15,154 nt of DNA from Polyangia bacterium (GTDB lineage: Bacteria > Myxococcota_A > Polyangia > Polyangiales > Polyangiaceae). Positions 1 to 8,115 of this stretch are shown here, in pieces; position 1 is the stretch's first letter; each line of letters begins with the position of its first letter. Below the pieces are notes generated by a model. That model did no database searches and was not told the DNA's origin. It saw nothing but the letters and a program-made list of their open reading frames with translations. Where the stretch lies: assembly GCA_030433055.1 (NCBI GenBank), contig JAUILJ010000074.1:1-15154 (forward strand). Direction: 5' to 3'. The translations under genes and the position numbers were made by a program.

Positions 1-41
1 CTCCGGACGACGACATCCTGACGTGCCTCGAAGGTGAGACG

Positions 42-1946
42 TTGAACAGCTCGGCCTTCGAAGGCACGAGCTACCGTCTGACCAAGCGCATCGGTGCGGG
101 CGGGATGTCCATCGCCTTCCTCGCGGTCCGCCGCAGCCCAAGCGGCAGCGCCCCCGTCGTGCTCAAGGTCATGCGTCCGTTCGTGATGCGGCAGTCGGCG
201 CGCACCGGGAATCTGATCGTACTCAAGGAGACGGTGGCGCTCGGGCGGCTCAACGAGAAAGTGCCACCCACGCCCTTCGTGGTGCGCCTGATCGAGACCG
301 GGAGCTCATGGGTCAGCTTCAAGAACGCGCCGCTCGAGCTGCCTTGGCTCGCCCTCGAGTACGTCCATGGCGGCTCTGAGGGCACCACCTTGCACGAGCG
401 GGTTCACTACTCGGTTCAACGCACGGGCTACGCCTTCGATCCAGTGCGCGCCAAGCATGCGATCGAGTGCCTCGCCATTGGTCTCGACGCCATCCACGAG
501 GTGGGTGTCGTTCATCGGGATCTGACGCCCGCCAACGTGCTGTGTTGCGGCTTCGGTCGTGACGAGATCTTCAAGATCGCCGACTTCGGCATCGCGCGTC
601 CTGCGGGCACCGGAGGCTTCACATTTGGCGGTGTCCCCGTCGGCACGCCCGGCTACGCCGCGCCAGAGCAAGTGGAGATGAACAACGAGCTGGTGGGCAA
701 CCAGAGCGACATCTTCAGCTTGGCCGCGGTGACCTATCGCATGCTCACGGGCGAAGACTACTTTCCGTCTTCGAGCCCGCTGGACGCGGTGTTCGCCGCG
801 CGTGCCGAGGAGCGCCGCAGCATCACCGAGAGCCGTAACCTCGCTCCCGAGCTGTCAGAGCGCCCCAACACCTGCCTCGCGATTGACGAGTTGTTGGCGC
901 GGGCGACGAGTCACGACCCGAAGGTCCGTCCGCCCACCGGAGCGGCCTTCGCGGCGATGCTCGCCCCAGCTCTCCGTGGGGACTCAGCGATCAACCAGCG
1001 CACCACGGCGCGGCGCCTCAAGAGCATCGCGGAAGGCGTCTCGAGCACGCTGTTCGCTGGCTACAATTTCATCGTGCGCAACCAACCTGGCTCGGACCAT
1101 GTGGTGCGCTCGGTGGCCTGGGATGGTGACGGACGTTGCCTCGCGGCAAGTAACTATGGATTGGCGTTCTGGAACGGTACCAACTGGGAGAGTGCCCCGG
1201 CGCAGGACCTGCCAGTCAAAGACGGAGTGCGTTTCGTTCGCAGGGTCGGCGCAGGTCGCTGGCTGGTCGGCGGGGACCAGGCCACGATTTGCGAGTACTC
1301 GACCAGCGGCATCGGGGAGGTGCTCAAGGGGCCAGACCCACGGGTCAGCTTCACGCACGCCAGCGGGGAGATGAACGATCTTGCCGTCTTGGTGGGGGAG
1401 AGGTCCGGTGAGCCGCCGTTGCTGTACGCCATCGCAGGCGGCCATTGGCTCAAACCCGCGCAGCTGACCCGCGCGGAGAGCGTGAACGCGCTTGCTCGCA
1501 TCGGCCCTGAAGAGTGGCTGGTGGTTGGCCGGGCGAAGGACGGCAATGGCTTTGCCGTACGGTACCAACCCACGATGTGGAACGTCGACAAGCTCTCGTT
1601 GCCCAAGGTGCGCGCCTTCCTCGGTTGTGCCGGCGTGCTCGAAACCGGCAGCGGCGTCGTGGTCGGAGCCAGCGGGCGCACGGCCCGCACGACGGATGAG
1701 GAGCCTTGGGTCAGTGTGGTCCCTGGTGAGCCCGATCTCTCCGCTGTGGCTCTTGATGTCGGTGGGCGTGCATGGGCAACCAGCCCAGGCCAGCTCTGGC
1801 TTCAGGCGGGCGCGCCCGGCTCCGAGTGGCGTCCGGTGTGGCGCGAGGACTGGCGTGTGCCCTTCGTCAGTGTGTACGCCGACCTGGGCATCGTGATCGC
1901 CATGACGGTGGATGGAGCCATCGTTGAAGGCCGAGACGACGGTTAG
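42..1946 (+). CDS. Serine/threonine protein kinase with a large C-terminal propeller-like region (5' end may lie outside the window)
   Basis: Cytosolic Hanks-type Ser/Thr kinase that should transfer phosphate from ATP to protein Ser/Thr. The kinase domain spans about residues 11-310 and all key motifs are present: glycine loop GAGGMS (18-23), VVLKV with Lys42, helix-C Glu63, HRDLTPAN (158-165), DFG (181-183) and GTPGYAAPE (201-209). Residues about 340-634 carry repeated short beta-like blocks with W/G/D turns (for example VAWDGDGRCLAAS, GAGRWLVGG, PEEWLVVG, GGRAWATS), which suggests a beta-propeller-type sensor or docking region; this part is inferred. No transmembrane segment is seen between the two halves, unlike many bacterial receptor kinases. 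The start shown is a TTG preceded by AAGGTGAG only 3 bases away. The same frame is open to base 1 (encoding PDDDILTCLEGET before the TTG), so the true start may be upstream and the gene truncated by the window. Kinase call firm; start and C-terminal fold uncertain. Confidence 0.93.
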   Translation: MNSSAFEGTSYRLTKRIGAGGMSIAFLAVRRSPSGSAPVVLKVMRPFVMRQSARTGNLIVLKETVALGRLNEKVPPTPFVVRLIETGSSWVSFKNAPLELPWLALEYVHGGSEGTTLHERVHYSVQRTGYAFDPVRAKHAIECLAIGLDAIHEVGVVHRDLTPANVLCCGFGRDEIFKIADFGIARPAGTGGFTFGGVPVGTPGYAAPEQVEMNNELVGNQSDIFSLAAVTYRMLTGEDYFPSSSPLDAVFAARAEERRSITESRNLAPELSERPNTCLAIDELLARATSHDPKVRPPTGAAFAAMLAPALRGDSAINQRTTARRLKSIAEGVSSTLFAGYNFIVRNQPGSDHVVRSVAWDGDGRCLAASNYGLAFWNGTNWESAPAQDLPVKDGVRFVRRVGAGRWLVGGDQATICEYSTSGIGEVLKGPDPRVSFTHASGEMNDLAVLVGERSGEPPLLYAIAGGHWLKPAQLTRAESVNALARIGPEEWLVVGRAKDGNGFAVRYQPTMWNVDKLSLPKVRAFLGCAGVLETGSGVVVGASGRTARTTDEEPWVSVVPGEPDLSAVALDVGGRAWATSPGQLWLQAGAPGSEWRPVWREDWRVPFVSVYADLGIVIAMTVDGAIVEGRDDG

Positions 1947-2063
1947 CGGCTCCGCAGTGATGAAAACGGGCCTGGGGTCTCCGCCCCGATCGGCGCGCAT
2001 CGAACGCGAATGGGGACGGGCGCCGCGAGCCTCCGCCCCGCCCGGGGGCAATGGAAAAGAAAC

Positions 2064-2097
2064 CGGGGGCAGGCGCCGCACACTGCGCCCACCCCCG
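2064..2097 (-). terminator. Strong hairpin between convergent genes, probable intrinsic terminator of the minus-strand genes
   Basis: Arms 2064-2076 and 2085-2097 pair along 13 positions (CGGGGG, a CA/CA internal mismatch, then GGCGC, against GCGCC, CA, CCCCCG) around an 8-base loop. Read on the minus strand, the hairpin is followed directly by a T-rich run (GGTTTCTTTTCC, 2063-2052), the layout of a Rho-independent terminator. It lies about 50 bases past the VWA stop and about 120 bases past the kinase stop, so it may also block read-through from the plus side, although no T-tract follows there. Confidence 0.6.
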
Positions 2098-2144
2098 AGA
2101 GATGGTCTCGATCGAGAGGTGATTTAGATCGATACCGCGTGGAA

Positions 2145-3584
2145 TCAATTGGCCATGACCAGGCGTTCGGAGCAAGGCTTGGCGCGCTCGTCTTGACCCA
2201 GCCCGGCGATGCGCAGCGGGTTGGAGTCGAGCGCGCGCAGCTCGCGCTGTACCTTCTGCACGATCAGCGTGTCGAGATTCCCGCTGGCGTAGTTGGTGTG
2301 AGTGCCTCCACAGCTGCTCTTGGCGTCACCTGCGCCAGCGGACTGAGGACCTGCTCCGCCTCGCAACACGAACATGTTCGTGCCACCCGTGTACTGGGCG
2401 ATCTGGCGCCACACCACCTGACCTAGGCCATCCATGCCGCTGGCTGCGATCGTGAAGATCTGCACGCCTTCGTGGTTCGCCCGCTTCATGCTCTGGGCGT
2501 AGCTGGTGTCTTGGTAGTCCAGGTGGGGAGGCGCGTCCCCAACCAGGAACGCGAAGCGGCCCACGCTTTGGTCACTCCAGTCGAGCTGAGAGAGCGCGAC
2601 GCTGAGCCCTTCGTTCACCGACTCCGGCGTGTCGCCGCCCCCGCTGGCCTGAACGCTCTCCACGCTACGGGCGAAGGCGTTGATGTCAGTGGTGAAGCGT
2701 CGCACCTTGGTGACGTACTCGTCCGTGCGATCCTTGAAGTCGACCATCGCGATCCGGACGTTGACGTTCCCAGTGTCCAGCTGCTTCGCTACCGCGCGGA
2801 TCGTGTCCTTCACGCTGGCGATCTCTTCCGACATCGACCCCGTGCTGTCGAGCACGAAGGCGATGTCTACGGTGCGCGTGCCGGGGAGCTTGCGGGTCGT
2901 ATCCAGCTTGAGCGTCACCACGCCGTCCTCTTTGTCCAGATTGAAGCGTTGCGCCGCGCGGCTGCCCTGGCACTTGGTGGTCGCGACCAACGAGCTTCCG
3001 CGCAGGCCTTCGGCCACTGGAAAGAGCAAGCCTCGTCCGCTGGTTTGGGTGGTGAGCTGGATGCTGTGCTGCGAGCTGTCAGTCACGCTCACCTTGCAGC
3101 CTGGTACCGCCTTGCCCTGGCTATCGGTGACGACGATGAAACGGCGCTTCGCCACGTTCACCGAGTCGAAGCCCAGGCCGTGCTGGGTCGACATCCAGCG
3201 CTGGAACTCCCGGTAGTTGGCGTTGTCATCCCACTCGCCGGCAGCCATCGCAGGCCGCTCGCCGGCTGGCCGCCTCTCAGCGGTCTTGGTTCGCTTTTCC
3301 GCGCGGCCTCGCGACGCCTTCGTTGGAGCATAGGCTTCGCCTCCCGCTGCTGCCCCGCTGAGGGATGGCGCGGCCGCGGGTGGGGGGGGCGCCTCGGGGG
3401 AGGCCTCAGCTTCCTCGAACGCGACGTCCCCCGCGGGTTCGGCCATCGCAGGAGCGCTGTCGTCGGGGCTCTCTTTGGCGTTCACTGGCGAAGCCGCCTG
3501 CGGGGCCTCGGATGCCTTCGAAGCACCACACGCCACCATTGCCAGAGCCAACAATCCAAAAGTCCCTTGTCCGAGTCGTCGCAT
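2145..3584 (-). CDS. von Willebrand factor type A domain lipoprotein
   Basis: Predicted 479-residue envelope-anchored protein. Residues 1-19 form a signal peptide ending in a lipobox-like MVAC (Cys19). A Pro/Ala/Glu-rich stalk follows (about 20-95), then a basic patch with RGRAEKRTKTAERR, a GEWDDNANYREFQRW box (116-130) seen next to bacterial VWA domains, a carboxypeptidase-regulatory-like Ig segment (about 144-229), and a VWA domain (about 239-409). The metal-binding MIDAS looks intact: DSTGS (Asp246, Thr248, Ser250), Thr319 in GGGDTPES and Asp350 in LVGDAPPH. VWA domains with MIDAS bind protein partners through a divalent cation. The start is the second of two adjacent ATGs, with GGAGG 5 bases upstream. 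The frame is open to 3851, but that extension lacks a signal peptide and overlaps the neighbouring gene. It is the last gene of the minus-strand run and is followed by a hairpin terminator. The partner is unknown. Confidence 0.92.
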   Translation of the reverse strand: MRRLGQGTFGLLALAMVACGASKASEAPQAASPVNAKESPDDSAPAMAEPAGDVAFEEAEASPEAPPPPAAAPSLSGAAAGGEAYAPTKASRGRAEKRTKTAERRPAGERPAMAAGEWDDNANYREFQRWMSTQHGLGFDSVNVAKRRFIVVTDSQGKAVPGCKVSVTDSSQHSIQLTTQTSGRGLLFPVAEGLRGSSLVATTKCQGSRAAQRFNLDKEDGVVTLKLDTTRKLPGTRTVDIAFVLDSTGSMSEEIASVKDTIRAVAKQLDTGNVNVRIAMVDFKDRTDEYVTKVRRFTTDINAFARSVESVQASGGGDTPESVNEGLSVALSQLDWSDQSVGRFAFLVGDAPPHLDYQDTSYAQSMKRANHEGVQIFTIAASGMDGLGQVVWRQIAQYTGGTNMFVLRGGAGPQSAGAGDAKSSCGGTHTNYASGNLDTLIVQKVQRELRALDSNPLRIAGLGQDERAKPCSERLVMAN

Positions 3585-3721
3585 CATGTCCTCCGCGACT
3601 CGAAACGAGGTCTGGCGAGGCTGCTTACACCCGTCGGGTGAATCGCGCTCCCACGAGCTCTTTGGGGGCTGCGCGCTGCAGGGCGCCACGCGGCCTCTGC
3701 GATGCGACGTTGGGCCCGTTT

Positions 3722-4195
3722 CTAGCGTGTCGCGTGGGGGGGGAGGGGCAGACTGACCGGCTCCGGAAAGCTTGGCTCGTAGCGGGGAACACGAGGATCT
3801 ATCCAGAAGCGCACTTGGTCGCCGACCTCTTGAATGCCCGCGCCGCCGCACCTGCGCGCCTCGTTGTACACGTTGCGAGCTCCCAGGTAGTTCAGGTGAA
3901 GTGCGGCACGCGCGAGGCGTGCCCGCTGCGGACGCGTGCTGGCGAGCAGGCGCTCGTGCTGCAGTGCACTACGTTCGAGCGCGTGGAGTTCGCTCAGGCG
4001 GGCGTCCAGGCAGCGCATCCGCACCACGTCGCGTTCCCGTCTGCTTCCGAGCAGCGCGCGCTGCGTCCAGTTCGCCCAGCGGGCGATGTGGGTCGACACG
4101 GAGACCGGCTTGTTCGGCTTGGGCTGGGCTTGCGACTGGCTCGCAGCCAGAAGGCAGGTCAGGAGCCCAGCGGCGCAGAGTGTTCGAGCGTTCAT
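3722..4195 (-). CDS. Small secreted helical protein, unknown function
   Basis: Predicted 157-residue protein that I do not recognise. Residues 1-23 form a clear Sec signal peptide (MNARTLCAAGLLTCLLAAS, then QSQA before QPKP), so it is probably periplasmic or secreted. The mature part is rich in Arg, Ala and Leu with heptad-like helices (about 55-110, including ARLSELHALERSALQHERLL), followed by a Cys-containing segment (RRCGGAG) and a Pro-rich C-terminus. A Cys in RMRC and one in RRC could form a disulfide. The ATG at 4195 has only a weak GGGT-type ribosome site. It lies 34 bases after the oxidoreductase stop and 137 bases before the VWA lipoprotein start, all on one strand, so it may be co-transcribed and work beside the VWA protein in the envelope; that link is inferred from position alone. 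Confidence 0.75.
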   Translation of the reverse strand: MNARTLCAAGLLTCLLAASQSQAQPKPNKPVSVSTHIARWANWTQRALLGSRRERDVVRMRCLDARLSELHALERSALQHERLLASTRPQRARLARAALHLNYLGARNVYNEARRCGGAGIQEVGDQVRFWIDPRVPRYEPSFPEPVSLPLPPHATR

Positions 4196-4229
4196 CGTAC
4201 CCGTGGGATGCCATCTCGCCGCGAGACGT

Positions 4230-5243
4230 TCAGCGGGTGACGCGAATCACGATCTTGCCGAAGTGCTTGCCGGACTCGAGCTTCTGGAACGCCTCAGGTA
4301 CCTGCTCGAAGTCGAAGACTTCGTCGACCACCGGGTGAATCTGGTTGGCCGCGATGCATCGAACTAGCTGCTCGAAGGTCTCTCGAGCGCCCACCATCAC
4401 GCCTTGTAGCCGAACCTGGTTCATCAGCATGGGCAGCAGGGAGATCTCGCCTTTTCCGCCGCTGAGAATCCCGATGATCGCCACGTTGCCTCCGGGGCGT
4501 ACCGCGCGCAGGGACTCTTCGAGCGTTCCACTTCCTCCCACCTCGATCACGTGGTCGACGCCGTCTCCCCCTGCGAGGCTACGCGCCTTCGTGCCCCATC
4601 TCGTTTCCGTGCGGTAGTTAATGACATGGTCCGCCCCGAGCTCGCGGAGCTTCGTTGCCTTTTCATCGCTGCTGGTCGTCGCGATCACCTGGGCTCCCAT
4701 CGACTTCGCGAGCTGCAGGGCGAACACGCTCACGCCCCCGCTACCCTGCACGAGTACACTCTCGCCCCCGCGGAGCTGTCCCAGCGTAACCAGCGCGTTG
4801 TACGCTGTGACGCCTGCGCAGGGCAGCGTCGCGGCTTCTGCGTCGCTGATCTGATCGGGGATACGCACGACCGCACTTGCTGGGACGCACATCTTCTCCG
4901 TTAGCGTGCCGTGGCGTGGGCCTCCAAGGGTGGAACGTAGACGAACTTTGCTTGGTGCGCCGGCGAGCCATTCCTGCGCAAAGATCGGACAAACGCGCTG
5001 CCCTACGGAAAAATCTGAAACGCCTCCACCGACTGCCAGGACGCGACCCACGCCGTCGGACAGCGGCACCAGAGGTAGCTTCTGACGCGGGTCGTACTGC
5101 CCTCTCAGCATGAGCAGATCGCGGTAATTGAGCGAAGCCGCCAACATCTCGACTACCAGCTCGCCGTGACCCGGTTCGGGCTCCGGAACCTCGCGGCAGG
5201 TGAGGCCACCGCTTCCGAACGACTCGATGAAGTACGCGCGCAT
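4230..5243 (-). CDS. Zinc-free NAD(P)-dependent alcohol dehydrogenase / quinone oxidoreductase-like protein (MDR family)
   Basis: 337-residue cytosolic oxidoreductase of the medium-chain dehydrogenase/reductase superfamily. The N-terminal GroES-like domain carries LAASLNYRDLLMLRGQY (35-50) and PLVPLSDGVGRVLAVG (57-72). The Rossmann domain has the nucleotide loop LVQGSGGVS (164-172), TTSSDEK and LGADHVINYRTE, then VDHVIEVGGSGTLEESLRAVRPGG and an ending HFGKIVIRV that is typical of the family. The structural-zinc Cys cluster and the usual catalytic-zinc ligands are absent, which places it with zinc-independent members (MDR7-type) acting on quinones, enones or alcohols. The substrate cannot be read from sequence. 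The ATG has a perfect AGGAGG just 2 bases upstream. Length matches the family. It follows the 917-residue gene by 50 bases and precedes the small secreted gene by 34. Confidence 0.94.
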   Translation of the reverse strand: MRAYFIESFGSGGLTCREVPEPEPGHGELVVEMLAASLNYRDLLMLRGQYDPRQKLPLVPLSDGVGRVLAVGGGVSDFSVGQRVCPIFAQEWLAGAPSKVRLRSTLGGPRHGTLTEKMCVPASAVVRIPDQISDAEAATLPCAGVTAYNALVTLGQLRGGESVLVQGSGGVSVFALQLAKSMGAQVIATTSSDEKATKLRELGADHVINYRTETRWGTKARSLAGGDGVDHVIEVGGSGTLEESLRAVRPGGNVAIIGILSGGKGEISLLPMLMNQVRLQGVMVGARETFEQLVRCIAANQIHPVVDEVFDFEQVPEAFQKLESGKHFGKIVIRVTR

Positions 5244-5293
5244 GGCCTCCTATAGCCCAGCGACCTGCGAGAATCAGCGATCGCGTTCTGCAG

Positions 5294-8047
5294 TCACCTC
5301 GGCGCGGAGGCGTGGCGGTCGAGGCGGCGTCGCCGTTCCTGGATGCCGTCCAGGATTTCATACGCGAGGCGCCAGCCAGCGCCGCGCATGGCGACCCGTT
5401 CCTGGAGAAAGCGCACCAGCTCCGGGAGTAGTTCGGCCTCTTGTTCGAGTGCGCGCAAGTGCTCGCTCAGGTGGTCGAGCGCGTCACTGGTCTTGCCTGC
5501 AGGTTCCGCGGCGAACAACCACAAGGCTTCGTGAATCGCGGATTTGCGAGCAGACGACTCATCGCGAGTCGCTCGTATCAGCCTCTGGTCCAGGCTGCTC
5601 AAGACACGTTCCGGCTCCGCCTCCCAGGCTCGAGTGAGCGCCTCCGCGGGCCACGCGAGCGCGCTGCCCCCGAGACTGAGCAGCGCCGCGAGCGTTTCTC
5701 CGGGGATACGGCCTAGCATCCTAGCACGGTCGATGAACTGCGAATTTTCAGCCCCTGGGTCACGCCCTTCGAGTGTTGCGTTCAGCTGCCAGAACTCCGC
5801 CACCCAGCTCCATTGCTCCGGCGTCAACAGTCCCCAGGGCGCTCGCAAGCGTGCCCTCGCTGAAACCATCAGAAGCAGCGTATCCCGCTCGAGCAGCGGC
5901 CAAATGCTCAAAGCCGGCTCGCTGCCATCGCCGAACCAGCGCTCGGCGGCCTCAGGGCAGCCCGCCTCCACCCAGCAGGCAGCGGCTCGATTGGCAAAGC
6001 GCACGGTCTCCTCTCGAGTCTCCAGGGCCCGTGAGAGCCGGCTGAAGAGCTTCGGATCCCACGGGTCGAGCATGGCGGCGCTCAGGGTTTGGTTTCGGAA
6101 GGCATCCAGACACAGCGCTGCCCGCTCCAGGTGGTGCGGTGCTTCGCGCGAGACCCCGCGCCGCTGGAACAGACGCAACAGAAGGTCTTCCGCGGCAGCG
6201 TTGGGGGCCGTTTCCAGCCAGCTTTGAACGTGATCGAGCGCGCTATCCAGGTCGACGCTGGCTCCTGCGTCCCAGGGGTCGGGCCACGCGCCAACAGGAC
6301 CGCTGCGCGACGGCAGGCGCTCCGCCAGCGCCCAGAGCGCGACGTACCAGGCACCGCGAGACAGCATCGGCACCTGCTTGACCAGGTCGGTCGGGTGCTC
6401 GAGGCGGGGCAACAGTGCGGAACCCGGAACCGCCACGCTGAGCTCGAGTTGTTCTTGAAACAACGACCGCAGCAGCTCGGGACTGAGTTCGTGAAGCAGG
6501 TCCGGGTCGAGGCCCAGGCAGCGCACGAGCGTCTCGACCGCGGCGGCATACGCCGGGCTGTCACGCGCCTCGAGCTCGAGGACGCTGTCCACCAGGGGGT
6601 CGGGGTCCTGCTCCAGACGCTCTCGAAGCGCTTCGAGCACCTGCGATGCAGAGCCCGGTGCGAGCAGCGCCTCACCCCACTCGTGAGCCGGGCGAGCCAA
6701 GAGCTGCCTCAGGGAGGCGCTACGGGCCACATTGACGAGCCACACCGGCCCCAGGGAGAGCGTTGGGTCTCGCTCCAAGCCGCGCAGCAGACCGCCAGCG
6801 CTCAGAGCCCGAACGATCCGGTATGCCCCTGGCGGGAGCTGCCGGGCGGCGCGCTCGAGTTCGCGAACCGTGACCGGCGCCCCGGCGCGCTGCAAGGACA
6901 GCTTTACCCATTCTACGTCGATTCCACGGGTCAGCTCGGGCGGGACGAGGTTCAGCCATTCGTCCTCGGTGCGAGGTAGCGTGACCGGCTGATTAGTTTC
7001 CGTGAGGCACTGGTTGCAGATTCCTGAAATGATCTCGAAGCCTTGCTCTTTGAGCAGCTTGTGATCCCCTGAAAGTTTTGCTACGCGGAATTTGATTGCG
7101 GCGCGTGCTAGCTGATTTAGGCTGCGCCCGCGGATCTGCGAATGGCCGATCTCGTCCATGAGGCCCAGCAGCCCCAGGGCTGAACCGAGGGTCGTCAGAA
7201 CTCCCCGCTCCTGCGGCAACCCAGCGAGCCACGCGATCGCGGTGTCTGCTTGAAGTTGACTGTCGCTCGGCAGGCGTTCGCTTACCCACGCGACCAGCTC
7301 GGCGACGTACGCGGAGAGCGGCAGAGACTCGACGACGGTCCATTCATTGCTTTCCGGAAGGAAATCTGCCGCGACACACAGCTTGCTCCGCGGAGGTTGG
7401 CGGCTCAACGGGCCGCTGCCGTTCGGGCCGTGGAGCTCCACGAACACGGGGCTCGGCTCCAGAGTGTCGGCAACGGCGGAGGGCCAGTCTCGAGCCGCCA
7501 CCCAGCGAGCGGCACCTCGGGCTTCGAGCCAGCGTCCGACGAGGCTGCGCCCCGAGCCGGAGGGAGCGAACCACCAGACCTTCTCCCAGGCGGCGACCCG
7601 TTGAGGCAGCAGGGGGATGCCCGGGGGCAGCGGCTCTTCCTTCAACCTGAGCGATCGGGCGAACGGGATGTCGTCGAAGCGGAGGGTTGCTTCACCTGGG
7701 GCGCCGAAGCCACGTGCTGGGGCCAGGCAGTGGACCTGAACGTCTGCCACGGGTGCCGTGAGCACCTCGGCGAGGGTGCCCTGGACGGCTGGCCGGTCGC
7801 GAAGCCAGTCGAGATCCAGGTCGCGGTCCAGCCGGCTGAAGAGCGTGGCCAACGACCGGGGCTTGGGCCGAGGCTCCGCCGGCCAGCTTGGGTGAGCGAG
7901 ACAGCTTCGCGCGAGCTCCCCGAAGCTCCGGGCCGGCGCCTCGCCGCGCTGCATCATCTCTCTCAGCCAACCCATGGGACCACAAACGTCCAGTTCCACG
8001 CGCTCAGGGGTTGTGTCGTGGAGGCGAGCCTCTGAACGCCCAAGCAC
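5294..8047 (-). CDS. Large unrecognised protein with degenerate P-loop (STAND/AAA-like candidate)
   Basis: Predicted 917-residue soluble protein; I do not recognise the family. No signal peptide or membrane segment is seen. N-terminal block (about 60-98): PRSLATLFSRLDRDLDLDWL followed by RDRPAVQGTLAEVL, a compact helical domain. Then KVWWFAPSGSGRSLVGRWLEA (157-176 region) resembles a Walker A loop but has Arg167 where Lys is expected. About 35 residues on, SPVFVELHGP (199-208) could be a Walker B strand and KLCVAADFL a following core strand. Residues 245-430 look like a lid and winged-helix-like helical region, with one CxxC (ICNQC, 344-347). Residues 470-917 are Leu/Ala/Glu-rich helices that could be a HEAT/TPR-like solenoid. 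This order fits a STAND or AAA-like regulator, but that is inference. The GTG start at 8047 has no clear ribosome site; ATG codons at 7975 or 7957 are alternatives. Probably first gene of the minus-strand run. Confidence 0.8.
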   Translation of the reverse strand: MLGRSEARLHDTTPERVELDVCGPMGWLREMMQRGEAPARSFGELARSCLAHPSWPAEPRPKPRSLATLFSRLDRDLDLDWLRDRPAVQGTLAEVLTAPVADVQVHCLAPARGFGAPGEATLRFDDIPFARSLRLKEEPLPPGIPLLPQRVAAWEKVWWFAPSGSGRSLVGRWLEARGAARWVAARDWPSAVADTLEPSPVFVELHGPNGSGPLSRQPPRSKLCVAADFLPESNEWTVVESLPLSAYVAELVAWVSERLPSDSQLQADTAIAWLAGLPQERGVLTTLGSALGLLGLMDEIGHSQIRGRSLNQLARAAIKFRVAKLSGDHKLLKEQGFEIISGICNQCLTETNQPVTLPRTEDEWLNLVPPELTRGIDVEWVKLSLQRAGAPVTVRELERAARQLPPGAYRIVRALSAGGLLRGLERDPTLSLGPVWLVNVARSASLRQLLARPAHEWGEALLAPGSASQVLEALRERLEQDPDPLVDSVLELEARDSPAYAAAVETLVRCLGLDPDLLHELSPELLRSLFQEQLELSVAVPGSALLPRLEHPTDLVKQVPMLSRGAWYVALWALAERLPSRSGPVGAWPDPWDAGASVDLDSALDHVQSWLETAPNAAAEDLLLRLFQRRGVSREAPHHLERAALCLDAFRNQTLSAAMLDPWDPKLFSRLSRALETREETVRFANRAAACWVEAGCPEAAERWFGDGSEPALSIWPLLERDTLLLMVSARARLRAPWGLLTPEQWSWVAEFWQLNATLEGRDPGAENSQFIDRARMLGRIPGETLAALLSLGGSALAWPAEALTRAWEAEPERVLSSLDQRLIRATRDESSARKSAIHEALWLFAAEPAGKTSDALDHLSEHLRALEQEAELLPELVRFLQERVAMRGAGWRLAYEILDGIQERRRRLDRHASAPR

Positions 8048-8081
8048 TGGACAAATGAGAAGAAATCTATGAGGTTATCCC

Positions 8082-8110
8082 ATCATACCGCCCCTGAACG
8101 CCGATCTCCA
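8082..8110 (-). promoter_or_regulatory. Possible sigma-70-type promoter of the 917-residue gene
   Basis: On the minus strand TATGAT (8087-8082) matches the -10 consensus at 5 of 6 bases, and TGGAGA (8110-8105) matches -35 at 4 of 6, with a 17-base spacer. Transcription would start near 8075, leaving a leader of about 28 bases before the GTG at 8047. Found by eye; myxobacterial promoters vary, so this is tentative. Confidence 0.35.
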
Positions 8111-8115
8111 ACCCA

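Noticed and set aside
984..2081. Long minus-strand open frame of 365 codons
   Set aside because: Antisense to the kinase C-terminal region, no recognisable domain and His/Arg/Pro-rich shadow composition.
2106..2117. Perfect palindrome TCTCGATCGAGA near the VWA stop
   Set aside because: Lies downstream of the VWA gene in a terminator region with no promoter beside it; a self-complementary 12-mer alone is weak evidence.
2472..3641. Long plus-strand open frame of 389 codons
   Set aside because: Lies wholly antisense to the VWA gene, whose domains are clear; the product has no motif and arises from high-GC codon bias.
3585..3851. Upstream extension of the VWA lipoprotein to 3851
   Set aside because: It overlaps the small secreted gene, gives an Arg/Ser/Pro-rich noise-like N-terminus and would bury a clear lipoprotein signal peptide; the ATG at 3584 has GGAGG 5 bases upstream.
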